In this document: piece by piece, positions 1 to 11,873 of the stretch | Position numbering within the stretch: the stretch's first letter is position 1 | Layout of the letters: the number at the start of each line of letters is the position of its first letter | From: Pteria penguin | Lineage: Eukaryota; Mollusca; Bivalvia; Pterioida; Pteriidae | Length of the DNA stretch: 64,000 nucleotides | Reading direction: 5' to 3' | Assembly (NCBI GenBank): GCA_035048485.1 | Contig: CM068589.1 | Coordinates: 5,747,229 to 5,811,228 of the forward strand | Position numbers and translations under genes: made by a program | Notes under the pieces: generated by a model | Databases searched by the model: none | Told to the model about the DNA's origin: nothing | What the model saw: the letters and a program-made list of their open reading frames with translations, nothing else

Positions 1-431
1 TGTACATCCACATTTACATGTAAATTCCAATCCGGGTTACTGGTTTGATCATGATCACTTATATTGATTGTTGGTTTATTTCTGGTTTTCTGAAGGCTAT
101 TTTGCAGTCTGGTTTTCTTTTCAGTATGTATATTTTTAATGTCTTTCCAACATTCAAATAGTGTCGGCACACACCCGGGCAGCTTGTTTCTTCTTTTGCT
201 AAAAGGACGGTACTCTAGGTTTAGGTTTTCTTTTGTAAACTGTAACTAACATACAACAGTACCTGGTGTCACCTTAAAGAACTCATTTTCATCTCGGCAA
301 ATATTAATCAGCCACCTTTTCCTTAAAGGCACACCAATTGGTGGAAAATTATGGTAACTGATTTTCCCATGCCAAGGAATTGTTGGATATCCATGTGTTG
401 TGCAACCAGGTACACAACAGTTTCTGTTGCT
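1..431 (-). pseudogene. THAP-domain exon, broken
   Basis: Seen: on the minus strand a strong splice acceptor (polypyrimidine run, then CAG) ends at 432. From 431 the frame reads SNRNCCVPGC and later NFPP, RKRW and VVC. Counted from the exon start, Cys5, Cys10, Trp40 and Cys61 have the spacing of the THAP C2CH zinc finger, a DNA-binding domain related to P-element transposase. The family motif C-x2-H should put His at residue 64. Here codon 64 (240-242) is CAG (Gln) and codon 62 (246-248) is TAG (stop). The same frame then stays open to the window edge and contains PGCVPTLF, which resembles the stretch that commonly follows THAP domains. Inference: a former THAP transcription factor or domesticated transposase, now a pseudogene unless an unseen splice removes the stop. 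The 5' exon was not identified. Confidence 0.72.
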
Positions 432-2279
432 CTGAAAAACAAGATAATAAATTGTTAGTAGTGAAAGATATTTTTCATCTGAATATTTGATGTATTACGT
501 TTTATAAGACAACAGAATAGGTTACATGTATACATCTCCAATGAAGCATTACATTAACACTATATAGATAGGGTTCAAGGACCACATGCAGCAGGCTGCT
601 TACACAATTTTTTAAATAAAATATACCTTTAGCTGGTCGTCATCAAAGACTTTGATTGTGGGCCAGACACATCACTTTTCCCTGTACTCTGGTAGCTCAT
701 CTGCAATAAATACAAATTGCCAGAAATGTCGGTCAACTATACATTGTAAAATACAGCAAGGAATGCCAATTTTAAATTCACTCCTCTAAATTGATCTTTG
801 TTGACATCACAACATCATAGATCTAGATCTATGACTATGAATATGATAACATGACTGTTGGTTGGTTTATCGAGGATTTTAACGATTTACGTCACTTCAA
901 CTTTATATCACGACTTGGAGACAGAGATAACCAATCTCTGAAATCACTGACAATACTAATAAGCACTCATTTAGATGTATAAAAGTGTTTTGAATGTGGT
1001 TTGTAAACAGTATGTTTTTCGAAATTCCTCTGACCGATATATTAAACGTTAGCTTCCGCTGAAAATGAGAGATAATATGTTTTATAAACGCAAAGTTTAA
1101 ACAAACATACAGTGATTTACTCAAGCAATAGTATTTCTGGAAGAATTAATTCGCATAAAACGATAAATTACCTTTTACAGTTCGCAGAAGCAACAAATTC
1201 CCAACTTGGCAATCCTCGTTTATCGTCACAAAAAAGGGACGTAACTCAAGGGCCCGACTTTTTTAAATCGTGTATATATTTTAGTCGAGTCTGAATATTC
1301 AGTGATGAGATGTAATACATAATTCGATTAAGATATTAGTGTATTTATTTCATTTATATATATTAATTTTAGCACACTATAATCGAGAAGATTTTTGTAT
1401 AATTCGTAAACATTATTTGATTATAGCAGAACATTTTTAGGAGGTATGGTTGACTTTATCACCTAGATCATGGTAGCTGCTAGTGTATAATGATGGTAAG
1501 CATAATGAGAGAACCACCAGCTACTGCAGGTCGAGTCATCCTACTCCCACCTTGGGAGGTCTGACTGGAATTGGGACAGAACTGAATGAGGTTAGGGGAA
1601 ACAGTTAGTGTTAGGTATTTGGTATGCAGTTCTCAAATCAGTTCGAAGCAGTAAGAAAACGTTTATGACACAGAAGTTCTGTTTGTAATGTTTCTTCCAA
1701 TACAAACAGAGTGCGGCAGATAAAAATAAATCATTTTAAATATATTGTCGACATGGTCGAATGGTAAGGAATGAAGTGCAATATCAATTTTAGAAAGGCT
1801 TGTTTTTATTCCAATGCCTCGCCAATATTATTTTACTACTATGTTTTCGTTAACTGTCTGATATGTTGCAATAAAATACTTTCATAATTTTTAATCGATT
1901 TGTCAGAAGCAATATGAAATCTCATATATGCCACACCTACTGTGGTAATGAGTCTCTTAACTATTTGTTGTATGGTCTCATCCAAAAAAAAGAGGACGAC
2001 TATTCGCAAGGTGGGCTGGAACACTGTGTCAAAAATACTAACGATTGAAATAACTCAATTTCTCAAAGATGCATCTCTTGCTATACTAAACAAGTACAAA
2101 CTAGAGCTGTCCTAAATGAACAGATACCCCCTCCCCCTCCCCGCTGCAACAAAAATGATACATGCAATAATTTATAGCAAGATACATCACTGATGTATAT
2201 GTAATAGATATGAAACTTAAACATGTTCTGGTATAATAATGAAAACTGAGATTTTTGGTATGTGTGGATTCTGACCTTG
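432..2279. other. No gene seen; SINE tail remnant
   Basis: I see no supported coding region here. About 865-903 holds the tail end of a SINE in minus orientation (GGTTGGTT followed by a TTTACGTCAC block), as in the full copies elsewhere. A possible small exon at roughly 630-700 minus is flanked by a TTATTGCAG acceptor and a GTATAT donor, but it has no convincing open frame. Confidence 0.4.
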
Positions 2280-3011
2280 ACCTTGTAGATATGACCTTGG
2301 TTCAAGGTCAGGGCACATCTTTGGGTGATGGAAAACAATTATGTCAAATACAATCTTCATGGTAGACGTACATGGTAGAAATTATGGCTCCAGTACAGTA
2401 TTGGGTCGTTGACAATAATCCGCTGAATTATAATTTTCCCTAAAGTAAAAAGAAGTTAAGGCCCTGACAAAAATTCTGGCTGTGTGGGCACTGTAACTTT
2501 GACCTCGAAGATATAAAATCGGTTCCAGTTTATGTCACACCCCTGGGCTATAGGCAACAATTGTGATAGATTTAATCTCCTTCCAAGATAACAGAAAGAA
2601 GGTATGGCCCGGCCGGGCAACAATGCTTGGTAAGTCAGCACTTTGACCTTGATCTTGTAGAAATGACCTTGGTTTAAGATCAGGACACATGCTTGGGTCA
2701 TGGACAACAATTGTGTGAAATATAATCTATTTCCAACGTACAAGAAAGAGCTATGGCCCCAACATGATTTCTACATTTCTTTTTGCATTGTGACCTTCAC
2801 ATTGAAGGTATGAACTTGGTTCTAGGTCAAAACACATTCTTGGGTCATTGACAATAATCCGATGAAATATGATTTCCCCCAAAGTAAAAGGAAGAAGTTA
2901 AGGCCCAGACAAGAATTCTGGCTTTGTGGGCACTGTGATTTTTACCTCGTAGATATGAACTTGGTTCAAGGTTATGCCACATCCTTGAGCCATGTGCGAT
3001 TATTGTGCAAT
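2280..3011 (+). repeat. Diverged ~145-bp tandem repeat, left part
   Basis: The phrase GACCTTGGTTCAAGGTCA and its variants recurs at about 2292, 2519, 2666, 2812 and 2957. Most steps are 145-147 bp and one step is longer (227 bp). Each unit also holds a TTATGGCCC(G)GG-like block and a CTGTGTGGGCACTGTGAC-like block. Copies are strongly diverged, so the array is old. The same array resumes at 5158 after an inserted Penelope-like element. Non-coding; the small ORFs here are chance frames. Confidence 0.75.
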
Positions 3012-5158
3012 GTAAAGATGATGGATAAATCCAAACCACAAGTCCAAAAATCTTGAAACCATAGGACATACAAAATCAGTGAAAATGAAAAACAAATGGA
3101 AAAGAACAAAATATGTCTACTTGAAGAGCATATGTGAACCCCTGTGATGGAGTGAGATCAGGTGCCCCGGGAGAGTGAGCATCTTCTGCTTGCTAGCAAC
3201 ACCCGTCACATATACCCCGTAGAAAGAGTCAAATCGTGTGAATTCCATATGTATTTATATATGGAGAAGTCGAAGTGGGTAACCTTCTAGTATAGAAGGT
3301 GTCAAATCTGTGTAAAATGATCGGAATCGGTCTCAGTCCAGAATATCATTTAAAAGTCTGGATAACGAGATATCATATTGAGTAATAAAACTCTCGTAAC
3401 GACCGTAGAACTTCCTCAGTGACGTTGCTAGTCTAGCACATATATAACCCTGGTTGAGCAGCTTAACTGAAAGTCGCCTAGCCCTCAAAACAAAGTCATT
3501 GTAATTTGGACATGCTCTGGAATAACGTATTAACTGAGATATGAATACGGCGTATGCGGGAGATGATGGAATGTTGCTACATATGAAAGGAAAGTTTGTG
3601 ATAGCGAAATTGAAATCGTCACGTTTGTCATAGAGTGAGGTGTTCAATTGACCATTAATGTCGAAAGACAATATAATATCTAAATAGAATAGTAGAATTA
3701 CTACTTTCTATGGTTTATTTGACCTCCAGTTCACTTGGATAGCTGATGCTAAGGTAATCCGCGAATGAAGGATTATTAATTGAAAGCAAGTCATCTATAT
3801 ATCTGTAAGTAACATTGAAGCCAAGAGCCAATTGTTTTTTTCCTTGCGAAAGCAAAGACTGAATGAACTCAGCTTCGTATGAGTAAAGAAATATGTCAGC
3901 CAGAAGTGGAGCACAGTTAGTGCCCATTGGAATGCCGACAATTTGTTGAAAAACCTTACCTCCAAACACCACAAAAATGTTATCGATAAGAAAGTTCAAC
4001 ATCTGGGTGACAGCTGTTTCAGTGTATTTATTTTTGGAATCAGAATTTTCCCTAACGAAATAAGTTTTATCGTGGCCTATTACTATATATTTGAATTTGC
4101 GGCTTCCGTTTTTACTAGTAAATGCATTTTGAATAATTTCCGCTAATCGTTGTGTAAAGAGTTGAAAAGTCAAAAGACTTGATGGACTGAATTTTAGTAA
4201 AACTTTTTGATTTTAGATATTCTAACAACTCTTTTGAATTTTTAAGGATCCACATTTGATTAATTCCACATCTGGAATATACTGTTTCGCAATATCTATG
4301 AAGGCCAGATTTAATTTCTGATAATATTTTTGTGAGTAGCATCGATACAGATTTTGTGGAACACTTCGAGGAATCAGCGATAAAGCGTTGTTTGTAAGGA
4401 TTTTTGTGCATTTTTGGAATGCAGTACAAATATGGAAGTTCTAAATTCAATTTATTTGAGTCAATACCAAACGTATTGAGGACAGATTTATGATTCTCGA
4501 GTACTTCCGAAACCGAAAAGTTCGTGAGAGTATAAGTAGGATTTCCTGGAGCTGAATTTAATCCTAATTCTTTCACTAGGCTGTCAAAGTAATATTTCTT
4601 ACAAGTAAATGTATAATTATTAGATGCTTTATCTGCTGGTGTAATAATATAATGTTCTTGGAGGAAGGTAAGTTCTCTGACAACATCAGGATCTTTAAAA
4701 ATAGATTCGAATCTGGTGTTTACAGAACCTTGTAATTTTTTAATTTTTGATCTCAGCAGTACTGCAATAGATTTTATCCATTCCGAAAGAGTGTCGATCT
4801 GTACTTCCTCTCTTTTTGCCCATCGTGAGGCATATTCCTCGCAGCAGTTCATAATATTCTCAAAATTTTGGCTTCATGTGAATGATCTGGGTTCTCTGTA
4901 TTTTGGACCTTTAAGTAAAAGTTCTATTAATTTAGTGTTTTTAACAATATCGAGAACACCAGTAATGACATGGCCACAAGGAGAATATGCGAAATTAGAT
5001 GAGGAACATGCACACGGTTGAGGATGGCATGCAAAGTTGCTAAGATCAAGACACTGTAGAAACCCTTTGTAATTATAAATTTTGGATGCAACTGATGGCG
5101 TGTAGCTAAAGAAATACATGGCGGATCTTTGTTTTGAAATATGGAGGTATTTTCTCTC
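3012..5158 (-). mobile_element. Penelope-like element A, inserted in tandem repeat
   Basis: Minus-strand element interrupting the 145-bp repeat: repeat sequence stops near 3011 and resumes in register near 5158. From its 5' end it holds a Cys-rich N-terminal region, a reverse transcriptase with frameshifts (3333-5158), and a 3' non-coding part (3012-3332). That part contains a block (about 3147-3201) also found after another relic near 62590-62650. I see no GIY-YIG endonuclease domain. Left and right ends are estimated to within about 10 bp from where repeat homology breaks. Confidence 0.7.
3333..5158 (-). pseudogene. Penelope-like reverse transcriptase, frameshifted
   Basis: Four open stretches are read in order on the minus strand. 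5158-4874 is a Cys-rich N-terminus with a CACSSS motif, GHVITG and GPKYREP. 4852-4115 carries TPADKASNNY, the Penelope-type IPKMHKNP (residues 145-152 of this stretch) and motif A FDFSTLYT (227-234). 4173-3715 carries motif B GIPMGTNCAP (80-89) and the catalytic YIDD (125-128). 3671-3333 is a C-terminal region with LYDKRDDF and KFYGRY. Known: this RT class copies its RNA at a target-site 3' end. All catalytic motifs survive, but frame changes near 4850, 4150 and 3700 break the protein. Assignment to Penelope-like elements rests on the PKxHK motif. Confidence 0.8.
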
Positions 5159-5600
5159 AAATATATAATTTCCTTCCAACATAACAGGAAGAAGTTATGA
5201 TCCGGGCAAGAATGCTGTGTAAGTGAGAACTGTGGCCCTGACCTTGAAGATATGACCTTGGTTTAAGGTTAGAACCTAAATGAGAAATCGACACCTGTGT
5301 GAAATATAATCTCCCTGCAACGAAACAGAAGGAAGTTACGGCCCGGGCATGAACTCTGACTGTGTGTGCACTCTGCCCTTAACATAGTAGATATGACCTT
5401 GGTTCAAGATAATGACACACCCTTGAGTAACTACACCAATTGTATCAACTATAATCTCCATCCAACACAACAGAGAGAAGTTATGGCCCGGACAAGAATT
5501 CTGGCTGTGTGTACACTGTGCCTTTCATTTTGTAAATTGAACTTGGTTCAAAGTCAGAACAGACCTTTGAGTGATGGAAAACAATCCGTTGATATACGTA
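5159..5600 (+). repeat. Diverged ~145-bp tandem repeat, right part
   Basis: Continuation of the array at 2280-3011. GACCTTGGTTTAAGG-like blocks occur at about 5253, 5396 and 5540 (steps 143-144 bp), each with an accompanying AGAAGTTAYGGCCCGG block. It ends where a truncated Penelope-like B copy begins downstream. Confidence 0.75.
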
Positions 5601-5705
5601 TACTTTTCAGTTAGAAATTATGCTACGGACAAGGAATTTTGCTATATGTGTGCTTATTTGTTTGCGGGGTGTGGTGGGCGGATTTATGAAAATGCAACCT
5701 ATTTA

Positions 5706-6860
5706 ACCCGGAATTCGAACAATTTATATCAGAAATATATCCACCAGAGCTCACATTGAATAAAGCTAATACTTGAGATAAATCTACACCGTTTTTTAGA
5801 TTTAAACATCAAAATTATCAACCACCTAATATATACTAATATTTATGATAAACGTGAGGATTTTGGATTTCCTATTGTAAATTTCCCTTACTTGGATGGC
5901 GATGTCCGTCGACTCCCATCATATGGTATCTATATATCTCAATTAGTTCGATTTGTCAGAGGCTGCACCGATGTTTTGGACTTTCATAAACGAAATTTAC
6001 AAATTACTAATAAACTTTTAACTCAGGGTTAGAGATATCACAAGCTAAGAAAAACATTCGGCAAATTCTTCAAATCTGATTCAGAACTTCTATCTAAATT
6101 TGGAAATATTTCTTTTCAACAATCCAATGGAATTTCCCATCCTAATTTTTACGGTGATCTCGTATATAAACTAAGGAAAGTAAAAGGCTCCGATAACGTT
6201 ATTTTATCATGTAATAAAATAGTCAAACGTCTTCTAAATAGACAATATGATATTGACATCATCAACAAGACTATAGGTCTTGTATTTGGCCCCTCTACAG
6301 CCTAATGCAGACTTTCACTTGAACGTTGCACGCTGACTAACAGGGCGGGGTGACTATATGACGGGCCTTGTCCAAACCTCTTTCAGACGAGACATGGTCC
6401 TGAACCTCGTCCCCTCTGACGGTTAATCAGGACTCCTACAGATATAGGATCTTAGCTCGCTTTCAGACTGGCAGAGCACGGTTTATCATGTGATGTCGCA
6501 TATATTTTTATACCATTATGTGTTTAACCTTACGTGATTATATTTTTATGACCTCTCAATATGCGATACCTGTTGACCCTTGTTCTTTACATAGAGGATT
6601 ATAAATAAATTTTTAAACGTACGTCCTTTGATTGTTCTGCTGTTACGGTGAGTGGGAAGGTGGGCCCGTAAAGCGGTTAACCACACCATTTGTTTGACTT
6701 TTGTTAAATGACCATCCTAAGTCAGTATCGTAATTGCACTACAATCAAATATTTTTGTAATGTGTTATATGTTCTAGTATATTATTTATATTCATGTATT
6801 GTATAGCTCCATGGTGACTTCTGCCACATAACTGAGCCAGTAACTCCTCTTTTTGTCTAT
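5706..6860 (+). mobile_element. Penelope-like element B, 5'-truncated copy
   Basis: Homologous over its length to the copies at 56918-58472 (plus) and 26880-28315 (minus). It starts inside the RT gene, after motif C, at the stretch encoding NSNNLYQKYIHQSSH in a shifted frame. It passes through the YRYHKLRKTFGKFF and NGISHPNFYGD region with several stops, then the B-type 3' UTR, ending at GTAACTCCTCTTTTT. Truncated from the 5' side while keeping the shared 3' end, as expected for incomplete reverse transcription. Confidence 0.75.
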
Positions 6861-8471
6861 TATAACATTGTATAGAACATTGTCTATTTATTCTATGGAC
6901 TTCGAAATGTGTTTATAACCTTTCGGTACTTTTTCGTTGTTTACTTCACAAGACATGCAAGTTCTCTATGTGTTATGTGTTTCTGGTTGATTTAAGTCAG
7001 GCTGAAAGACATTATAAAAAATTCAAGAGGAAAGTGTGATAAATGCATGAATATGGTCAATTTTATTGATTCATGTAACAAGCACAACAAGCATGTAACT
7101 GATCAAATACATACATAAGAATCATAAAAATTATTATATGTTAAAATTGCATATACTTCAGTAATTTATCATTAAACTTAGGAATATCACCCTTATGCGT
7201 ATCTATGTCCTTAGATCGATGGGGGTATTTTGTTCTTACTTTTGAGTGCCTCTAGTAATTACTTTGCTTTAAAGATATTTACGCAGCGTAGTTAAGACGC
7301 TCCATGACGTCATGTACGTAAATATGCTTGTTTAAACGAGCATATTTATAAATTTATTTTTCCTTCATCAAAATAATTTTTCCTTTAATCAAAAGTGTCT
7401 TGTGTGCGAGTATCGCGTCAATGTTTGGTGTTAACTGTTTTGAGACGAACCCCACGATGCTGTTCTGTAGTACAATCTATTTATAGCGGCCTGTCGGTGC
7501 CATAGATAAAATCAAAAGGTTCAGGTCAATACGCTGAATCTTACGACATGAATCCGATATAAACTTTTAGAACATGCTTTTCGCTTTAAGAAAAGTGCTG
7601 TGCAAAAGTTTTCCGAGTTTTCAATGATAGAGATATTGAGGATTAAATATAAAAAAAATTAGGGAAACCCTTCAAGTACGGACTTAAATGCTCCCGATAA
7701 AATTAATTTCGTAACTGACAACATTTGCACATCACTTTTTATGAAGTACAATTCTTTCTGTTTCACGTGGTATACTTCATTTTTGATAGATTTTAGTGTA
7801 TGGACCTGAACTTTTAGGTTATATATACCCCCTTCTTGAAATTTGATAATCGAATAGTAAATAAAGCGCTCAGAAGACTAACCAGAAGATTAGATCAAAG
7901 GGACGTAATTCACATCTTTTAAAAGCGCTTAATATAAAATTGAACGAGTTTAAAACTTGATAATTTTATTTTTCAATCAATCGAATAATTTTTTTCTTTT
8001 TATTAAATGAAACACACAAATAAGATATAACTTGTTGATCAATTACCAATAATGAACCAAATACTATGACATCACATACATTATGGCATCATCAACATGG
8101 CTGAAAATGAAGAATAACATGCAACAATGATAAAATCGTCTGCTGAAATCAACATAAAATCGACGTCTTAACATTTAATTCAAGAGAAGCCATGTAAAAA
8201 CCGTCAAAAGGAATATTTGTAACCAAAGTGATAATTTCAAGAGCAACTAAAGATAATAATATTGAAGATAGCCTTACAAACCATCAACAGCAAAACCAGT
8301 GTATAACAACTGCATCAATACATCAAAGCGCTATCAAAATTATATGACTATCATGAACAAATACCCCAAAATGCACATAGGCTTTAATTGGTTTAGAAGA
8401 AGAGTGCTTCATCTTATGTTACAGATAACAAATATAAAAATTCCAACAAACACAGTGAAAAGCAAAATTTT
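6861..8471. other. No gene seen; near-palindrome at 7320-7347
   Basis: AT-rich sequence without supported coding regions. A 28-bp near-perfect palindrome centred on GTTTAAAC lies at 7320-7347 (13 of 14 pairs match), next to a TGACGTCA at about 7301-7308. Weak ORFs around 8299-8502 have no recognisable features. Confidence 0.4.
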
Positions 8472-8814
8472 GTGTCCAAATGTTCATTGCACTCACGGTT
8501 GAATAGTTCTGAATCTGCAAAGCGTCATCACAAATTTTTTGACTGCTATCCATGTCAATCTACACATGTCAATGAATCGTCTGATCACAAGTCAACAACT
8601 GCATCAGAACTAATTTCAAGAGCAAATGAGCCTGAGATGTCAGATATTTCTGCCAACCAATCAGGTAGTGCGCGACAAAATTTACGAACCCTCTTTAAAA
8701 TAACGACTCCTGCAGTTTCGGAAAAATTCAATATAGAATTTAAGGATCTGCCTGTAATTTTTTTGATTTGGAAGTTGAAACCCAAAAAAGATGGTGAAGC
8801 AAAGAGAAATCAAA
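8472..8814 (+). CDS. Unrecognised open frame next to element H1
   Basis: Open frame of about 114 codons running into the rolling-circle-like element that begins near 8815; its last residues are encoded by that element. It begins at a GTG, not an ATG, so it is at best an exon or a fragment. Composition is polar, with Ser, Lys and Asn runs, and I recognise no domain. A second coding-like patch resumes directly beyond the element (10505-11043), which raises the possibility that one gene was split by the insertion. The two frames do not join cleanly, so this is only a suggestion. Confidence 0.22.
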
Positions 8815-10501
8815 CAAGAGGCCCAAGTGGGCCTATATCGCTCACCTGAGTACCTAAATGGTCAGTCATGCAGGTAGGAAAAAATTCATTTATCTTTGCA
8901 TTACTGTGACTATGTCAAAACTAATGTTGAAAATATGTCAAATTTTACTTCAGACCAGAATAAAAACAACATTTTTTGCACATCTATTCAGGTGGTTTTG
9001 ATATAAAGCATTTGCTTTGTTTCTGCAAGATGTGATTCAGGGCAACAAGTTAGTCATTTTTGTTAGGTGGAGCCTTTTGTTGACTGATTTCAAGTCTGGG
9101 CCATGAACAACACTTGTTTCAGATATTGTCCAGATCCAACTAAAAATGGCCTAATTTCATATGTTCAGTGATGAAAAACATCTAAAAACTTATTTAGATG
9201 TGTAGAGAAATGAAAAAAGTTTTGATCACAGCTGGATTTGAACTGCTACTCTCCATATTTTAATTACCGAGTGGTATATGTACCACTGTGAGACCTACTT
9301 TTTAGTCATGGTGGCATTATCTGTTGACCAATTTGGATGACATGTACAAAATTCATAGAGGACCTATAGTACTTCATGTATACCCTGTTTCATTAAAATC
9401 TTTCGTGTGGTATAACAGCAGAAGTTAATGTGAAGAATTGTCCCTATACTCTCTTATTTGGAAATCTTACTAAATTCATAGAAAATCCAAAAATTAAGAT
9501 GTTGTCAAAATTCTTTCAAAGTAACATTGCTTTCCATCATTATGATCACAATAGTCTATAGGAAATCATCATTATCAATTAACTAGGAAATATGACACTT
9601 TTCTGCATTGAAATCACCAAGTCCAAACAAATGTCCACAAAAAATTCAAAAATTTGATTTTGGAAGGGAACCAAAATGACAATACGTCTTCACTCATCCC
9701 TCTAGATCATTTCTATACATTCTGTTTGTCTCTGTATACAGCTAATAAAAAGAAGAATATTGCCTAAGAAGGGTATTCTTTTGTGACCTACTTTTGACTA
9801 TGGTGGTGCCACCTGTAGAGAGGTCTGGACGAAAACCGCAGAATTTGAAGGGGATCATAAGCAATTTATTTCTATCAAGATTTATTAAAATCCTTTAAAT
9901 AGTTTTGCAGAAAAAGTTCAAAATGTGAAAAATGGCCAACCCCCCAACCCCTCTTTTTTTTTTTTGGAAATCTTAAAAAATTCATAAAAACTCCAAAAAT
10001 TGAGATATTGACAAAATTCTTTCACAATAATATTCCTTACCATAATTATGATCAAAATAGTCATTAAGAAATTATCAATTAACTGAAAAAAATGACACTT
10101 TTCTGCATTGAAAATACCAAGTCCAGAAACACATAAAAAAGCCTAAATTTCTATTTGACGGATCTTAACCCCGGACACAATTTTTGATAACCCATCTTTA
10201 AAAATTGTTGAAATGCAATTAGTTTCCCCATTTATGCACTGGTTCTGGAGAAGAAGATTTCTGAAGAGGGGTACCCTTTTGGGCACTTTTGACCCCGCCC
10301 TGGATCCACCCCTTAAGGAATCTGAGTCCTGAACACGATTTTAGTAGGGGACCTTGAGCACATCATTTATACAAAGTTTGATCTAAATCTGCAATGCAGT
10401 TCCAGAGAAGAAGTCGAAAATGTGAAAAAGTTAACACGGACGGGTGACGGACGCCACACTATCACTATAGCTCACTTGAACCTTTGGCTCAGGTGAACTA
10501 A
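8815..10501 (-). mobile_element. Helentron/HINE-like element H1
   Basis: Read on the minus strand it starts TTAGTTCACCTGAGCC (10501 downward) and ends with the inverse CTCAGGTGAGC (8850-8840), a short spacer, a hairpin AGGCCCACTTGGGCCT (8834-8819) and CTTGTTT. A 5' tip whose inverse sits just inside a 3' terminal hairpin is the plan described for Helentron-associated non-autonomous elements. The interior holds a ~200-bp block duplicated at about 9455-9650 and 9950-10140. No coding capacity seen. Element H2 (11874-12539) has the same ends. Confidence 0.6.
9455..10140 (+). repeat. Direct duplication inside H1
   Basis: Two diverged copies of about 190-200 bp, near 9455-9650 and 9950-10140. Both contain GGAAATCTTA, AATTCATA, CAAAATTCTTTCA, TATCAATTAACT and GACACTTTTCTGCATTGAAA in the same order, about 495 bp apart. 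Together with similar flanking phrases this suggests an eroded internal tandem repeat of the element. Confidence 0.65.
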
Positions 10502-10504
10502 TAA

Positions 10505-11043
10505 AAAAATAACATAGATTAAAGTAGAGAAGAGTTCGTAAAAATTGTTGGGAAGGAGAGCGAGATGATACAAAGGTTCCTTGAATCCGGCAAATCCTAT
10601 GCCGAATATGACCAACATCGTCTGACAAATTTCTTTGAATCCATCCAATCTGCAAAAAAAGAACTAAAATCAGAAAAAGAAAGGCGGCAAGTGGATTGAT
10701 TAAAAAAAAAAGTCATGTTGGAAATTTACAAGCCTACAAAGAGTATGTAAAATACCTCAAGAAACTGGCACCTGGAACCACAGCTAATCCGTCAAAACTT
10801 GCAAGTCAATTTGAATTACAGAAGACAAATGGCAAGTCTGTTAAAAATCCAGGTCAAGTCATGCGAGCTCTGGCAAGTCACCAAGGAATTAACACTGCCA
10901 AATTTTGCAAATCACATGTTAACACCAGAGTAAGACGAGCTAAACCACATCTAAAACATGGCTTTAAAACACCATTTCCTCCATCTGCAAAAGATACAAA
11001 TTACAAGATTAAAAGAAAGCTTTCAAGTAAAGAAATTAAGTGA
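10505..11043 (+). pseudogene. Lysine-rich coding-like patch, frame-broken
   Basis: Two overlapping frames look coding. Roughly 10513-10699 reads polar helical sequence (QRFLESGKSYAEYDQHR, then KKELKSEKERR) up to a TGA. Another frame runs 10696-11043 (115 codons, no ATG at its start), rich in Lys and Arg and ending KRKLSSKEIK then TGA. The join needs one frameshift near the A-run at 10701-10711. I do not recognise a family. It could be an exon of a basic nuclear protein or a transposon ORF. It lies directly downstream of element H1. Confidence 0.3.
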
Positions 11044-11182
11044 GGAGAAAAAATTGCACCCAAAATAATTGCTACAAAACAAATTCACAAATTACAAAAT
11101 TATGATGCTGTTGAAATTCATCAGATGTCATTTTTTTCAAAACTCTTTGAAAATACTTGATTTGATTGTTTTTTTTTTATAT

Positions 11183-11400
11183 GATGACGGCATCTGACTG
11201 ATGCAGGTTAGACAAATTTTGACCTTTGCAATGGACCCATCCAAAGCAGTGAGGGTTTTTTAAGGTGCCAAGTCTACTGCGACACAGGCATCTCTTTTTA
11301 CCGTCTCATTTGAAGGACAGACACCAGAATGACTACAGCAGGACTCAAACCTGCATCATCTGGGTCAGTAGCCGAGTGTCCTACCACTGAGTCATGGCGT
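11183..11400 (-). mobile_element. tRNA-derived SINE, family S1
   Basis: Minus-strand SINE. The tRNA-like head (B-box-like GCAGGTTTGAGTCC) is at the high-coordinate end, followed by the family body with GAGACGGTAAAAAG and the GATGCCGTCATC end at 11183. Compare the intact plus-strand copy at 51464-51740. Diverged. Confidence 0.65.
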
Positions 11401-11873
11401 CTTCCAAACTTTTTGAAAGCTGGGTGACTGTGACTCACCTTCAAACATGGACAGATGATTTCTTTCCTCGTCTGTCTCTCCGTCATGTATTATTTTTACT
11501 GAAACTACAACTTAAGTGGACACTGACCACTCTACTTACTTCAATTTTTCTTGTGATTACTTTATCTTTTGTCTATCATCAGAGTCTATCGGCACTACTT
11601 TCATATATTTAATGCTAAACTTATCTTCATTATATGTAAATCAATGCGTTATAGGGAAACAATCGGTCTGACAGAACTCTGGAGTATTTCAACAGCACTG
11701 GATTAAAGACCAACTTAGTTCTACTTAAAATACAGGTTAAGCTGGGATTTGAATAATGAACCATGTAAAATTTTATTTTTTCATTATCACTATCTATCCT
11801 GTAATGTATAGGCCAGTATTGTACCATAATATATATTATTAATAATAAGAATCACTTTAAGCATATAATAATA

